Shown here in pieces: positions 18,855-27,209 of a stretch of 64,000 bases of DNA. Positions within the stretch are counted from its first letter, which is position 1. The number at the start of each line of letters is the position of its first letter. Both the position numbers and the translations under genes were made by a program. The notes below the pieces were generated by a model that was not told the origin of the DNA, made no database searches, and was given only the letters and a program-made list of their open reading frames with translations. The DNA comes from Streptococcus phocae (GTDB lineage Bacteria > Bacillota > Bacilli > Lactobacillales > Streptococcaceae), in NCBI RefSeq assembly GCF_001302265.1, contig NZ_LHQM01000010.1:62001-126000 (forward strand). Direction: 5' to 3'.

Positions 18855-20251
18855 ATGTCATGTACAACCATTCTTGTTGGAAAAAAAGTGTCTTATGACG
18901 GTTCAATCATGATTGCACGAACCGAAGATTCTCAAAATGGGGACTTTACCCCTAAAAAATGGTCATTGTCACACCAGACAAGCAACCTAGGCATTATCAA
19001 TCTGTCCTATCTCGTTTTGAAATGGACTTGCCAGACCATCCGATGACCTACAGCTCAGTTCCAGATGCTCTTGGCAAAGATGGGATTTGGGCAGAGGCAG
19101 GTGTCAATGAAGAAAACGTCGCTATGTCGGCTACTGAAACTATCACCACCAATTCTCGCGTGCTAGGAGCAGATCCTTTGGTACCTTCTGGCATTGGAGA
19201 AGAAGACATGCTGACCTTGGTCCTTCCCTATATTCATTCGGCTAGAGAAGGGGTTCTTCGTTTAGGAGAAATTTTAGAAAAGTACGGTACTTATGAGTCT
19301 AATGGCGTAGCATTTTCGGATGAAAATGAGATTTGGTGGCTAGAAACCGTTGGTGGACACCACTGGATTGCTAGACGGGTTCCAGATGATGCTTATGTAA
19401 CCAATCCTAATCAACTGGGGATTGATCATTTTGAGTTCAATAACCCAGAAGACTACCTGTGCTCTGCTGATCTGAGAGAATTTATTAACCAACACCATCT
19501 GGATTTGACTTATAGTTACGAGCATTTTAACCCACGTTATGCTTTTGGTAGCCAGCGCGATAAAGACCGCCATTACAACACGCCCCGTGCCTGGGTTATG
19601 CAGCGCTTTTTTAACCCTGAAATTAACCAAGATCCACAGAGTTTTGACATTCCTTGGTGCCAAAAACCATATCGAAAAATTAGCATTGAGGATATCAAAT
19701 ACGTATTGAGTAGTCACTATCAAAACACGATTTATGATCCTTATGGGCCTTTAGGGGACAACGTTAGTCAAAAGGCTTTTCGCCCTATCGGTATTAATCG
19801 AACCAGTCAAACAGCTATCTTGCATATTCGCCCAAATCAGCCAAAAGAAATCGCAGCCATTCAATGGATGGCATACGGGGCAATGCCTTTTAATACGATG
19901 GTTCCCTTATTTATTCAAGTCACCCAAATTCCTGATTATTTTGCAAACACAGCAGAAGACGTTTCTACAGCTAATTTTTACTGGGTCAATCGCTTAATCG
20001 CAGCATTAGCAGATCCTCATTATCAGCACCATGCAACTGATTTAGAAACTTACATGGAAAATACAATGGCTAAAGGGCATCAGATGCTCCATAGGGTAGC
20101 AAAAGAATATGCTATGGGCAAGGCTGTCGATTTGGCAGTTGAAAATCAGCAGATGAGTGACTATATTCAGCTAGAGACACAACAATTATTAAATAAAATT
20201 CTACACGATGCTAGTAATTTGATGACAAATCGTTTTAGTCTCAGTGATTAA
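18855..20251 (+). pseudogene. pepD: Dipeptidase A (C69 family), frameshifted near the N-terminus
   Basis: The first 35 codons from ATG 18855 give [17 protein letters not shown] and then [15 protein letters not shown], a clear PepD N-terminus with the nucleophile Cys3. At the A6 run 18954-18959 the frame is lost; one extra A would restore continuous reading into the long frame ([15 protein letters not shown] onwards) that continues to 20251. The restored protein would be about 465 residues, normal for the family. As written, the long downstream frame could start at ATG 18959 but would lack the catalytic cysteine, so the gene is probably inactive unless the indel is an error or is corrected by slippage. 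Confidence 0.8.
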
Positions 20252-20277
20252 TGTAAGATTGAGTTAAAAAAAGACAT

Positions 20278-20313
20278 AAAAAAACCTTCTTGATAATCCA
20301 AGAAGGTTTTTTT
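20278..20313. terminator. Bidirectional terminator between pepD and rpmE2
   Basis: A 12-base stem AAAACCTTCTTG/CAAGAAGGTTTT is flanked by A and T runs and lies between convergent genes. Confidence 0.85.
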
Positions 20314-20326
20314 ATGAGACGATTGC

Positions 20327-20587
20327 TTATTTTGCAGCGTTTTCGTCTTTGAGACCATATTTTTTGTTGAAACGGTCCACACGTCCATCTGCTTGAGTGA
20401 ACTTTTGACGTCCTGTATAGAATGGGTGAGAATCTGATGAAATTTCTACACGAATAAGTGGGTATGTTTGACCTTCAAACTCAACAGTTTCTTTAGAGGT
20501 TTTTGTTGAACCACTAATGAATTGGTAACCTGTAGTTGTATCAAGGAAAACAACTGGGCGATAATCTGGATGGATGTCTTTTCTCAT
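20327..20587 (-). CDS. rpmE2: 50S ribosomal protein L31 type B
   Basis: An 86-residue protein matching the zinc-free (type B) L31: [16 protein letters not shown] at the N-terminus, [10 protein letters not shown] and DRFNKKYG near the C-terminus, and no CxxC motif. The start is placed at 20587 because it yields the exact family N-terminus; the frame extends to 20641 without family similarity. L31 sits on the large subunit near the central protuberance. Confidence 0.95.
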   Translation of the reverse strand: MRKDIHPDYRPVVFLDTTTGYQFISGSTKTSKETVEFEGQTYPLIRVEISSDSHPFYTGRQKFTQADGRVDRFNKKYGLKDENAAK

Positions 20588-20757
20588 CTTAAAAAATTTC
20601 CTTTCTGCCATGATACTGTCCGCATCATAGTTATTAACCACTCTAGTTTAACAAAACTTATCAGACTTGACAAGCTTTTTTTACGATAATTCAGAATAAA
20701 TTAACAGACAAAGCAGGTCAAAGCAAAATCAAAGATTAGGGCTCCACCAGGCGCAGG

Positions 20758-21708
20758 TTATTTGTCTGAAGGTACCTTAGTAAATAGGGCTTGGATTTCT
20801 TGGTAGATTTGGTCATTTTCTTCTGAGCTAGCAGAGTTTGCACCACTCGCTAAGGGGTGACCGCCGCCGCCGTGGGCTTTTGCGATGCCATTGACAATTT
20901 TTTCCTTGCTTCGCATACGCACACGGAAAGTGCCATCAGTTTGCTCAATAAAAATAACCCACGTTTCAACGCTATCAATTTTACCAGGTGTAGAAACAAT
21001 AGCCGAACTTTCAGCCAGAGTAACGTCAAATGACTTGAGAACTTCCTGACTTAAAACGATACGAGCCGCACCATTATCATCAACTTCCAAGTGTTCCAGC
21101 ACATAGCCTTGTAATTTAGCGATTTTGAATGGGAATGAGTCCATCTGCCTAGAAATAGCAGCAAAATCAAATTGGTAAGACCTCAACTGACTTGCGATAG
21201 CAAGTGTTTTACTGGTCGTAGAGGGGTAAAGAAAGCGACCCGTGTCACCGACAATACCAGCGTATAACAAGCTGGCAGCTTGGTCCGTAATGGTTAGTTT
21301 TTGGCTAAAGGCAAAATCAGCAATGATTTCACTAGCGCTAGAAGCAGTAGTGTCTACGTAATAAAGGCCACCATAGACATCCTCATTTGGATGGTGGTCT
21401 ATTTTAATGAGGAAATCTCCTTGCAGATAACGCTCATCGTCAATTCTCGGACGATTGGCAGTATCGGTGATAATCACGAGCGCATGTTTGTAATCCTCGT
21501 CTGAGACGCTGTCCATAGTTCCCAGCCACGAAAGGCTAGGCTCATCAAAGCCAGTAATCAGAACCTTTTTTTGAGGGAAATTATGGCGAATAATCTCCTT
21601 TAGCCCGCCTTGGCTCCCCAGAGCATCTGGATCGGGATTTTGATGCCTGTGAATGATGATGGTGTCATAAGCTACTATTTTGTTTAAAATGTCTGTAAAA
21701 GTTGTCAT
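20758..21708 (-). CDS. DHH/DHHA1 phosphoesterase (NrnA-like oligoribonuclease / pAp phosphatase)
   Basis: A 316-residue protein with the DHH family order: HRHQNPDPDALGSQ near residue 21 (motif with metal-binding His/Asp), VIITDTANRPR near 86, KIDHHPNEDVYGG (the DHH motif) near 110, and C-terminal DHHA1 signature GGGGHPLASGA near residue 281. NrnA-type enzymes degrade short RNA oligomers and 3'-phosphoadenosine-5'-phosphate. The start at 21708 has AAAGGAGC five bases upstream; the longer frame to 21732 lacks this. It is a single gene downstream of its own start region and convergent to nothing nearby. Confidence 0.85.
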   Translation of the reverse strand: MTTFTDILNKIVAYDTIIIHRHQNPDPDALGSQGGLKEIIRHNFPQKKVLITGFDEPSLSWLGTMDSVSDEDYKHALVIITDTANRPRIDDERYLQGDFLIKIDHHPNEDVYGGLYYVDTTASSASEIIADFAFSQKLTITDQAASLLYAGIVGDTGRFLYPSTTSKTLAIASQLRSYQFDFAAISRQMDSFPFKIAKLQGYVLEHLEVDDNGAARIVLSQEVLKSFDVTLAESSAIVSTPGKIDSVETWVIFIEQTDGTFRVRMRSKEKIVNGIAKAHGGGGHPLASGANSASSEENDQIYQEIQALFTKVPSDK

Positions 21709-21989
21709 GGTGCTCCTTTGCAAAAGTAACAATGCCTCCAGTTATCTGGTTTCGTGTAGTTATTTGACGACAGATAGCTGTCAGTGGTTTTTCTTCATTA
21801 TAGCACAAAAAGGCATTTGTTTAGTGGATTGACTCTGCTCTTTTAGGAAGTTAGCACAACAAGTGATGGCTTGTATTAAGGTTTGGAAAACGAGTTGCAC
21901 AAAGATTTATCAACTAGGCGTTTCAAATGGCTTGCTTTTTAATCGTTTTTTGGTATCATATTAAAAATATATTTACAAGGAGAATAAGC

Positions 21990-23015
21990 TTGGAAACACG
22001 ACAACTCAAAGAAATTCCCAAGGCAGAGCTGCATTGCCATCTGGATGGCTCTTTATCTTTGGAGACAATCCGTCAGTTAGCTAAACTGGCTCATATTAAT
22101 GTCCCACAAGATGATAGCGACTTAAAACCTTTGGTCACAGCACCAGCAAGCTGTGAGTCTTTGATAGACTACCTAAAGACGTTTGACTTTATTAGACCCT
22201 TGCTACAAACCTCAGAGGCTTTGAGGCTAGCAGCTTATGACGTGGTTAGACAAGCTGCCTTGGAAAATGTGATTTACATTGAAATACGCTTTGCTCCTGA
22301 GTTATCGATGGACAAAGGCTTATCTGCTGGGCAAGTCGTCGAAGCCGTACTAGATGGTATGGCTAGAGCTCAAGAAGACTTTGATATTGTGGCAAAAGCT
22401 ATTGTCTGTGGTTTGCGCCAATCGCCTTTGGCGGTAAGCCAAGACATTTTTACCAATGTATTGGACTTTATTCCTAAAGGTTTGGTTGGCTTTGACTTTG
22501 CAGGAAATGAAAAAGACTTCCCGCCAGCTATTTTAGAAGAAGTTGTGACAACGACGACAGCATACGGACTTCCTTTTACCCTACATGCAGGTGAATGTGG
22601 TTGCCCCCAAAACATTTCAGATGCCATGAATCTGGGTGCGAAGCGCCTAGGGCACATGACGGCTATTACCAATCAACCTGAGTTGCTAAAAGAAATAATC
22701 TCTCAGCAGATAACAGCTGAATTGTGCCTAACAAGCAATCTCCAAACAAAGGCAGCAAAAACGATAGCAGATTTTCCTTATTTGCAACTCAAAGAAGCAG
22801 GAGCCAGGTTATCAATTAATACGGATAACCGTACCGTTTCAGACACAACACTGACCAAAGAATACACCTTATTTGCACAGTATTTCAATACCAGTATTGC
22901 TGATTTTTTAGCGCATAACCAAGATGCCATCAGAGGTTCTTTTGCGACAGCAACTGAAAAAGCTACCTTATTAGACCGTCTTGAAAAATCTTACGCCGCT
23001 TATGTAAGCAAGTAG
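21990..23015 (+). CDS. add: Adenosine deaminase
   Basis: A 341-residue amidohydrolase that converts adenosine to inosine in purine salvage. The zinc site is visible as [11 protein letters not shown] near residue 10, LHAGECG near 200 (His and catalytic Glu), and [10 protein letters not shown] near 280. The start is TTG at 21990, preceded by AAGGAG 8 bases upstream, and gives the family's usual N-terminus; the frame open to 21927 has a hydrophobic non-homologous extension. Histidine within the usual SIGHxx loop is present as RLGHM. Confidence 0.9.
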   Translation: METRQLKEIPKAELHCHLDGSLSLETIRQLAKLAHINVPQDDSDLKPLVTAPASCESLIDYLKTFDFIRPLLQTSEALRLAAYDVVRQAALENVIYIEIRFAPELSMDKGLSAGQVVEAVLDGMARAQEDFDIVAKAIVCGLRQSPLAVSQDIFTNVLDFIPKGLVGFDFAGNEKDFPPAILEEVVTTTTAYGLPFTLHAGECGCPQNISDAMNLGAKRLGHMTAITNQPELLKEIISQQITAELCLTSNLQTKAAKTIADFPYLQLKEAGARLSINTDNRTVSDTTLTKEYTLFAQYFNTSIADFLAHNQDAIRGSFATATEKATLLDRLEKSYAAYVSK

Positions 23016-23074
23016 TGCTTTTCTGAATAAAGTGTGATAAAATGAAAAGAGTTTAGTTATTTTGGGAGGACATT

Positions 23075-23518
23075 ATGGCATTAGCAAAAATCGTCTATGC
23101 CAGCATGACAGGAAATACTGAGGAAATCGCTGATATTGTTGCCAAAAAATTGCAAGAATTAGGTCATGGCGTTGAAATTGACGAATGCACCACAGTTGAT
23201 GCTTCAGAATTTGAGGATGCTGACATAGCAATAGTGGCAACTTATACATATGGTGATGGGGATTTGCCAGATGAGATTGTTGATTTTTACGAAGATTTAC
23301 AAGATTTAGATTTGTCTGGCAAGGTCTATGGCGTTGTCGGATCGGGTGATACTTTTTATGACCATTTCTGCAAATCAGTTGATGATTTTGAAGACCAGTT
23401 TGCCCTAACAGGTGCAAGCAAAGGAGCAGACTCTGTAAAAGTTGATTTAGCTGCAGAAGATGAAGACATTGATAATTTAGAAGCCTTTGCAGAACAAATC
23501 TCTCAATCCTTAGCATGA
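23075..23518 (+). CDS. fld: Flavodoxin
   Basis: A 147-residue acidic FMN-binding electron carrier. The phosphate-binding loop ASMTGNTEEIAD is at residues 10-21, followed by TYTYGDGDLPDE and GSGDTFYDHFC, the flavin-contacting loops of short-chain flavodoxins. A GGGAGG binding site precedes the ATG. A long antisense frame covers the same bases but is a shadow. It probably serves enzymes such as the ribonucleotide reductase maturation system or others needing low-potential electrons; the partner is not shown here. Confidence 0.94.
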   Translation: MALAKIVYASMTGNTEEIADIVAKKLQELGHGVEIDECTTVDASEFEDADIAIVATYTYGDGDLPDEIVDFYEDLQDLDLSGKVYGVVGSGDTFYDHFCKSVDDFEDQFALTGASKGADSVKVDLAAEDEDIDNLEAFAEQISQSLA

Positions 23519-23556
23519 TAAGCTACGAGGCTAGCCTCAAGGCGATGATTAACACA

Positions 23557-23587
23557 AAATGCCGGGAATTGACCTGGCATTTTTTTA
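23557..23587 (+). terminator. Intrinsic terminator after flavodoxin
   Basis: A hairpin AATGCCGGG/CCTGGCATT (one G-U pair) is followed by seven T. Confidence 0.82.
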
Positions 23588-23649
23588 TTTTATCAAAACA
23601 ACCCGCAAACACTAAATAACTGCGTTAAGATATAGAAACAGGTAGGGCG

Positions 23650-23934
23650 ATGACATTAACATTATTACGACAAGAGATTGATAAGATTGATCAGGAGTTG
23701 GTTCATTTGTTTGAAAAGCGATTAGCATTGGTCAATCAAGTTAGTGATCACAAGGTGCAGCACAACATGGCTGTTTTTGACCAGCAACGTGAAGGGGACA
23801 TTTTAGAAAAAGTCTCGCAACTGGTTACGGACCCTTCGCTTGAGTCTGCTATTATAGAAACCTTTGAGGCGATTATGGCAATTTCCAGAAAACACCAGAC
23901 ATTGCGTCAAAACAAGGGTGATGCGCATGACTAA
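23650..23934 (+). CDS. Chorismate mutase (AroQ type)
   Basis: A 94-residue all-helical protein. The AroQ signature is visible as LRQEIDKIDQELVHLFEKR at the N-terminus (active-site Arg and helix 1), VNQVSDHK (Lys) in the middle and QREGDILEKV further on. The enzyme converts chorismate to prephenate for phenylalanine and tyrosine synthesis. Its stop overlaps the start of the following chloride channel gene by 8 bases, an arrangement kept in many streptococci. Confidence 0.88.
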   Translation: MTLTLLRQEIDKIDQELVHLFEKRLALVNQVSDHKVQHNMAVFDQQREGDILEKVSQLVTDPSLESAIIETFEAIMAISRKHQTLRQNKGDAHD

Positions 23935-25147
23935 ACCGATTGCACAGGTAGCAGATGTTCGTTTAAAAGATAACCTGATCTTGGCTGCTTTAGCCCTACC
24001 AATTGGTCTCGTGATAGGAGCGATAGACTATGTTTTTGGTCAGGGGCTACTAGAGATCTCTGCCTTTCGCCAACAACATTTGCTCTATCTTGTCCCATTT
24101 TTAGCCTTGGCTGGTTTAGTCATTGTTTATAGTTACCATCATTATGGCAAATCGGCAAAAAAAGGCATGGGACTGGTATTTGACGTTGGTCATGATAAGG
24201 CTGATGCCATTCCTTTGGTGCTGATTCCTTTGATTATCCTGTCAACCTGGCTCACGCATTTATTTGGGGGGAGTGCTGGTCGTGAAGGGGTCGCTGTGCA
24301 AATCGGCGCAGCGGTGTCTCACTATTGTCATCGACTGACAGCTATTAAAAATAAATCGCAAATCTTTTTAGTTATGGGAATGGCGGCAGGTTTTGCTGGC
24401 TTGTTTCAGACGCCTATGGCAGCGGTGGTGTTTGCATTAGAGGTTTTGTGTTTAGGTCAATTGAGCTATTCTGCCCTCATTCCAGCAGTGGTAGCCTCTT
24501 TTACAGCCTCTTGGACTTCTCACCAGTTAGGTTTGGAAAAATTTTCTGTCCCTCTGGTTGATGCCCTAGCAATGACCCCCACTTATTTTGTTCAGCTGAT
24601 TTTGTTAGGCGTGGTCTTTGGCTTAGTTGGAAATGGCTTTGCCTATTTACTGGAAAAAGGAAAGCAAGTGGTCGCAAAACAATTGCCCAATCCTTATCAC
24701 CGCGTCTTACTAGTGGGTGTGGTGTTGTCAGCTGTCTTATTACTCTTTCATTTTGGTCGGTACACGGGCTTGGGAACTAACCTGATTGCGGCAGCTTTTG
24801 ACCATCAGCCGATTTACTCGTATGACTGGCTCTTGAAATGTTTGTTAACGGTAGTGACCTTATCAGCTGGTTTTCAAGGTGGAGAAGTGACTCCTCTCTT
24901 TTCAATAGGGGCTTCTTTGGGCGTGGTACTAGCACCACTAGTAGGTTTACCTGTTCCCTTGGTTGCGGCACTTGGCTACGTCACTGTGTTTGGGAGTGCT
25001 ACCAATACCTTTTTAGCTCCGATTTTCATCGGGATAGAGGTGTTTGGCGTAGCAAATGCACCAGCTTATTTTATCGTCTCAGCCTTTGCTTACATGGTGA
25101 GTAGAAGGCATTCGATCTATAGCCAGCAAAGGTCTGTTAACCCTTGA
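23927..25147 (+). CDS. ClC-family chloride channel/transporter
   Basis: A roughly 406-residue polytopic membrane protein. The ClC selectivity motifs are visible as GGSAGREGVAVQIGAA (the G(K/R)EGP-like loop), a GSxGxx-like region, and FQGGEVTPLFSIGASLG near residue 315. These form the anion pathway of ClC proteins. The start at 23927 is preferred because AAGGGTG precedes it at 7 bases. It is coupled to chorismate mutase. A second, distinct ClC gene is at 60725-61972; whether this one exchanges chloride or fluoride cannot be told by eye. Confidence 0.88.
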   Translation: MTKPIAQVADVRLKDNLILAALALPIGLVIGAIDYVFGQGLLEISAFRQQHLLYLVPFLALAGLVIVYSYHHYGKSAKKGMGLVFDVGHDKADAIPLVLIPLIILSTWLTHLFGGSAGREGVAVQIGAAVSHYCHRLTAIKNKSQIFLVMGMAAGFAGLFQTPMAAVVFALEVLCLGQLSYSALIPAVVASFTASWTSHQLGLEKFSVPLVDALAMTPTYFVQLILLGVVFGLVGNGFAYLLEKGKQVVAKQLPNPYHRVLLVGVVLSAVLLLFHFGRYTGLGTNLIAAAFDHQPIYSYDWLLKCLLTVVTLSAGFQGGEVTPLFSIGASLGVVLAPLVGLPVPLVAALGYVTVFGSATNTFLAPIFIGIEVFGVANAPAYFIVSAFAYMVSRRHSIYSQQRSVNP

Positions 25148-25202
25148 GAGCATGGAGCTTTCGAGGGGCTTAGTAGTTAAGGAAGATTGGCAAAGAAAAC
25201 TC

Positions 25203-25231
25203 TTTACAATGGCGTGAGATTTTGATATAAT
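25203..25231 (+). promoter_or_regulatory. Promoter of rplS
   Basis: TTTACA at 25203-25208 and TATAAT at 25226-25231 are separated by 17 bases, with a TG one base before the -10. This is a near-consensus vegetative promoter. Confidence 0.75.
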
Positions 25232-25237
25232 GTAATT

Positions 25238-25316
25238 TGTGTGTAATGGACATACATAAATTACGGCTAATCCGCTAAGACAAGCGCTTAAGATTAGTAA
25301 GATAGGAGAATATAAA
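25238..25316 (+). promoter_or_regulatory. Leader of rplS, possible L19 autoregulatory RNA
   Basis: The transcript from the promoter above carries an 80-base untranslated leader containing several short complementary segments (for example CTAATC at 25264 against GATTAG at 25292). L19 leaders that bind their own protein are known in Firmicutes. Assignment is by position and the presence of pairing segments; I could not test covariation. Confidence 0.4.
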
Positions 25317-25664
25317 ATGAATCCATTAATCCAAAGTTTGACTGAAGGTCAACTTCGCTCTGACATCCCTAATTTCCGTCCTGGTGACACTGTTCGCGTT
25401 CATGCGAAAGTTGTCGAAGGAACTCGTGAACGTATCCAGATCTTTGAAGGTGTAGTTATTGCACGTAAAGGTCAAGGGATTTCAGAAATGTATACAGTTC
25501 GTAAAATTTCTGGCGGTATCGGTGTAGAACGTACTTTCCCTATCCACACTCCACGTGTTGATAAGATCGAAGTCGTTCGTTACGGTAAAGTTCGTCGTGC
25601 TAAACTTTACTACTTGCGTGCATTGCAAGGTAAAGCAGCTCGTATCAAAGAAATTCGTCGTTAA
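25317..25664 (+). CDS. rplS: 50S ribosomal protein L19
   Basis: A 115-residue basic protein matching bacterial L19: [30 protein letters not shown] and the C-terminal [20 protein letters not shown]. It lies at the interface of the two ribosomal subunits. The binding site TAGGAGA precedes the ATG. It is read from its own promoter and ends at a terminator. Confidence 0.97.
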   Translation: MNPLIQSLTEGQLRSDIPNFRPGDTVRVHAKVVEGTRERIQIFEGVVIARKGQGISEMYTVRKISGGIGVERTFPIHTPRVDKIEVVRYGKVRRAKLYYLRALQGKAARIKEIRR

Positions 25665-25763
25665 TCAGCAAAAAGCTTTAGCAAGTCTGCCCATCTTTTC
25701 AAGATGGCGACGGAGATACTTTTTGAAAACGAATTTCGATAGTTTGAGCAATTGCCTCAAGCT

Positions 25764-25805
25764 AAAAAAGGCAGAATCTTCCACGTGAAGGCTCTGCCTT
25801 TTTTT
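25764..25805 (+). terminator. Intrinsic terminator after rplS
   Basis: An imperfect long stem AAAAAAGGCAGA.../...TCTGCCTTTTTT with a CCACGTGAAGG-containing apex ends in seven T. Confidence 0.82.
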
Positions 25806-25929
25806 GATTGTCGCAATAATTGTAGGTGAGTTTTCTTAGCACTATCCTGCAAAATAAGGATGAAAATATGAGTTTAGTCTTGCAATCACTGTTTTTCTGG
25901 GTTACAATAGTTAGGTGGTTTAGGAGCAA

Positions 25930-26001
25930 GACCCCTTAGTTCAATGGATATAACAACTCCCTCCTAAGGAGTAGTTGCTGGTTCGATTCCGGCAGGGGTC
26001 A
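25930..26001 (+). tRNA. tRNA-Arg (anticodon CCU)
   Basis: A 72-base cloverleaf. The acceptor stem pairs GACCCCT with AGGGGTC plus discriminator A; the anticodon stem ACTCC/GGAGT holds the loop CTCCTAA with anticodon CCT at 25963-25965, reading AGG arginine codons; the T loop is GGTTCGATTCC. The CCA end is not encoded. It is followed by a terminator and two orphan genes. Confidence 0.95.
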
Positions 26002-26012
26002 TATTATCAAAC

Positions 26013-26042
26013 AAAAAAGCCTTTAAGCTAAAGGCTTTTTTT
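26013..26042 (+). terminator. Terminator after tRNA-Arg
   Basis: Stem AAAAAGCCTTT/AAAGGCTTTTT with a 5-base loop and trailing T. Confidence 0.85.
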
Positions 26043-26126
26043 GACGCTCAAATTCATCTGAGGGGCATAAAAGGGGTACAGCTTGTTAGTGCAACAAAGG
26101 CTACAGGACACAGAGGTAGCAAACAT

Positions 26127-26408
26127 GTGAATAAAAAGCGTATGAGAGAGTGTTCTCAGCATTTGCTCTCTATCGATCAGGGTACTGAAACCTCATCTTT
26201 TTGCTTATATGGCTATTTTTCTAAAAAACCTGTGATGTCTTTCTTTAGTATCGATAGCAATCAATCTAAGGGGGAAATTATATACTTAATTCATAGTCTA
26301 TTTGTAGATATTTTCCTAGTATACATAGCACTGGTTATACTACTATTGATTTATATAGCATTAAAACGATTAACCGATGCATTTTATAAAGGGATTTCAG
26401 ACAATTAG
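26127..26408 (+). CDS. Hypothetical small protein with one C-terminal membrane helix
   Basis: A 93-residue frame from GTG 26127, with GAGGT nine bases upstream. The N-terminal 55 residues are polar; one long hydrophobic segment follows (FLVYIALVILLLIYIAL) and then a short basic/polar tail. I do not recognise it. Position right after a tRNA gene suggests either a lineage-specific gene or a remnant of an element once inserted there. It could also be non-coding. Confidence 0.35.
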   Translation: MNKKRMRECSQHLLSIDQGTETSSFCLYGYFSKKPVMSFFSIDSNQSKGEIIYLIHSLFVDIFLVYIALVILLLIYIALKRLTDAFYKGISDN

Positions 26409-26420
26409 TTTCGCAAATAG

Positions 26421-26458
26421 AAAAAATGCACTCAGAGTAATTTCTGAGTGCATTTTTT
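26421..26458. terminator. Bidirectional terminator between two orphan genes
   Basis: A 16-base perfect stem AAAAAATGCACTCAGA/TCTGAGTGCATTTTTT lies between convergent frames, supporting both being transcribed. Confidence 0.88.
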
Positions 26459-26459
26459 A

Positions 26460-26789
26460 TTACCGCTTGATGTCTTTTTTATGGGCAAACCATTTGAGAT
26501 ACCTGTAGTCATTATCTAAAATGATAAAGTTGCCATCCACGATGTATTTGGCTTTTTCCTGGTCGACGGCTTGGTCAATGTCGTCGAGAGACACTTCAAA
26601 GCCGACGCACTCGCCAGGAGAGTCCTTGCCGCGTTGTTGTTTATCTTTGTTTTCTAAGGCTTCGACGATTTTGGCGATTGTTTCGGCATCGAGGGATGCT
26701 TTAGTGATGTCTATTGGAACGGTTGCCTCAACCGTATAAAAATCGTACCCACTGTCAAATTTTCCTTCAAAAGTGACGTCTTTCATCAT
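26460..26789 (-). CDS. Hypothetical acidic cytosolic protein
   Basis: A 109-residue protein rich in Asp, Glu and Lys, with no signal peptide or membrane helix. A GAGGT precedes the first of two tandem ATG codons by 7 bases. It ends against a strong shared terminator. I cannot name the family; the mixture of beta-prone N-terminus and a helical central stretch (DAETIAKIVEALENKD) suggests a compact fold. Confidence 0.6.
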   Translation of the reverse strand: MMKDVTFEGKFDSGYDFYTVEATVPIDITKASLDAETIAKIVEALENKDKQQRGKDSPGECVGFEVSLDDIDQAVDQEKAKYIVDGNFIILDNDYRYLKWFAHKKDIKR

Positions 26790-26829
26790 TTGTGTGACCT
26801 CGTTTTCTTTCTGGACTGATATGTGTAGC

Positions 26830-27209
26830 GCTTTAAGTTTCCTTTGCTATCTACTCGAATTATAGTATAGGTGCCATATAAAAATCAATACTTTTTAGCT
26901 TTTTTCCGAGTAAATAGATGTGAAAACAGCTTGTGTTAATAGGTGATGCGCTAGCGATTGGTCATGTCTCTAGTTGGAGTGGTTAGGGAGGAGACTTGTT
27001 AACAGGTCTCTTTTTTAATGGCAAGAATTGTGCTATAATTGATTAGAAATAAAGCAAAGAAAATAGCATCATTTGCTTAACATAAGAGGGGTCATAGGAG
27101 ATGACGGCACAAAAGACCATCTGAATGGTTCTTTTTTCGTTTGAGGGTGTAGCGCCCCTTGTAACAGTGTATATGGGCTTTGTTCTTCTTATTAAGAAAG
27201 GAAGTAATC
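26830..27209 (+). promoter_or_regulatory. Intergenic region with terminator, extended -10 promoter and structured rodA leader
   Basis: No protein gene over about 380 bases. A hairpin with T tail at 26991-27016 looks like a terminator. An extended -10 (TGCTATAAT, 27031-27039) follows, then a leader of about 160 bases. In it, 27091-27105 forms a small hairpin GTCAT/ATGAC with AGGAG in the loop, and 27112-27137 forms a stem AAGACCAT/ATGGTTCTT followed by six T, which resembles an attenuator ahead of rodA. Confidence 0.55.

Noticed and set aside
23073..23516. A 147-codon open frame antisense to flavodoxin.
   Set aside because: It mirrors the flavodoxin gene almost exactly, has a Gln/Leu/His-rich composition typical of antisense reading of acidic genes, and has no binding site.
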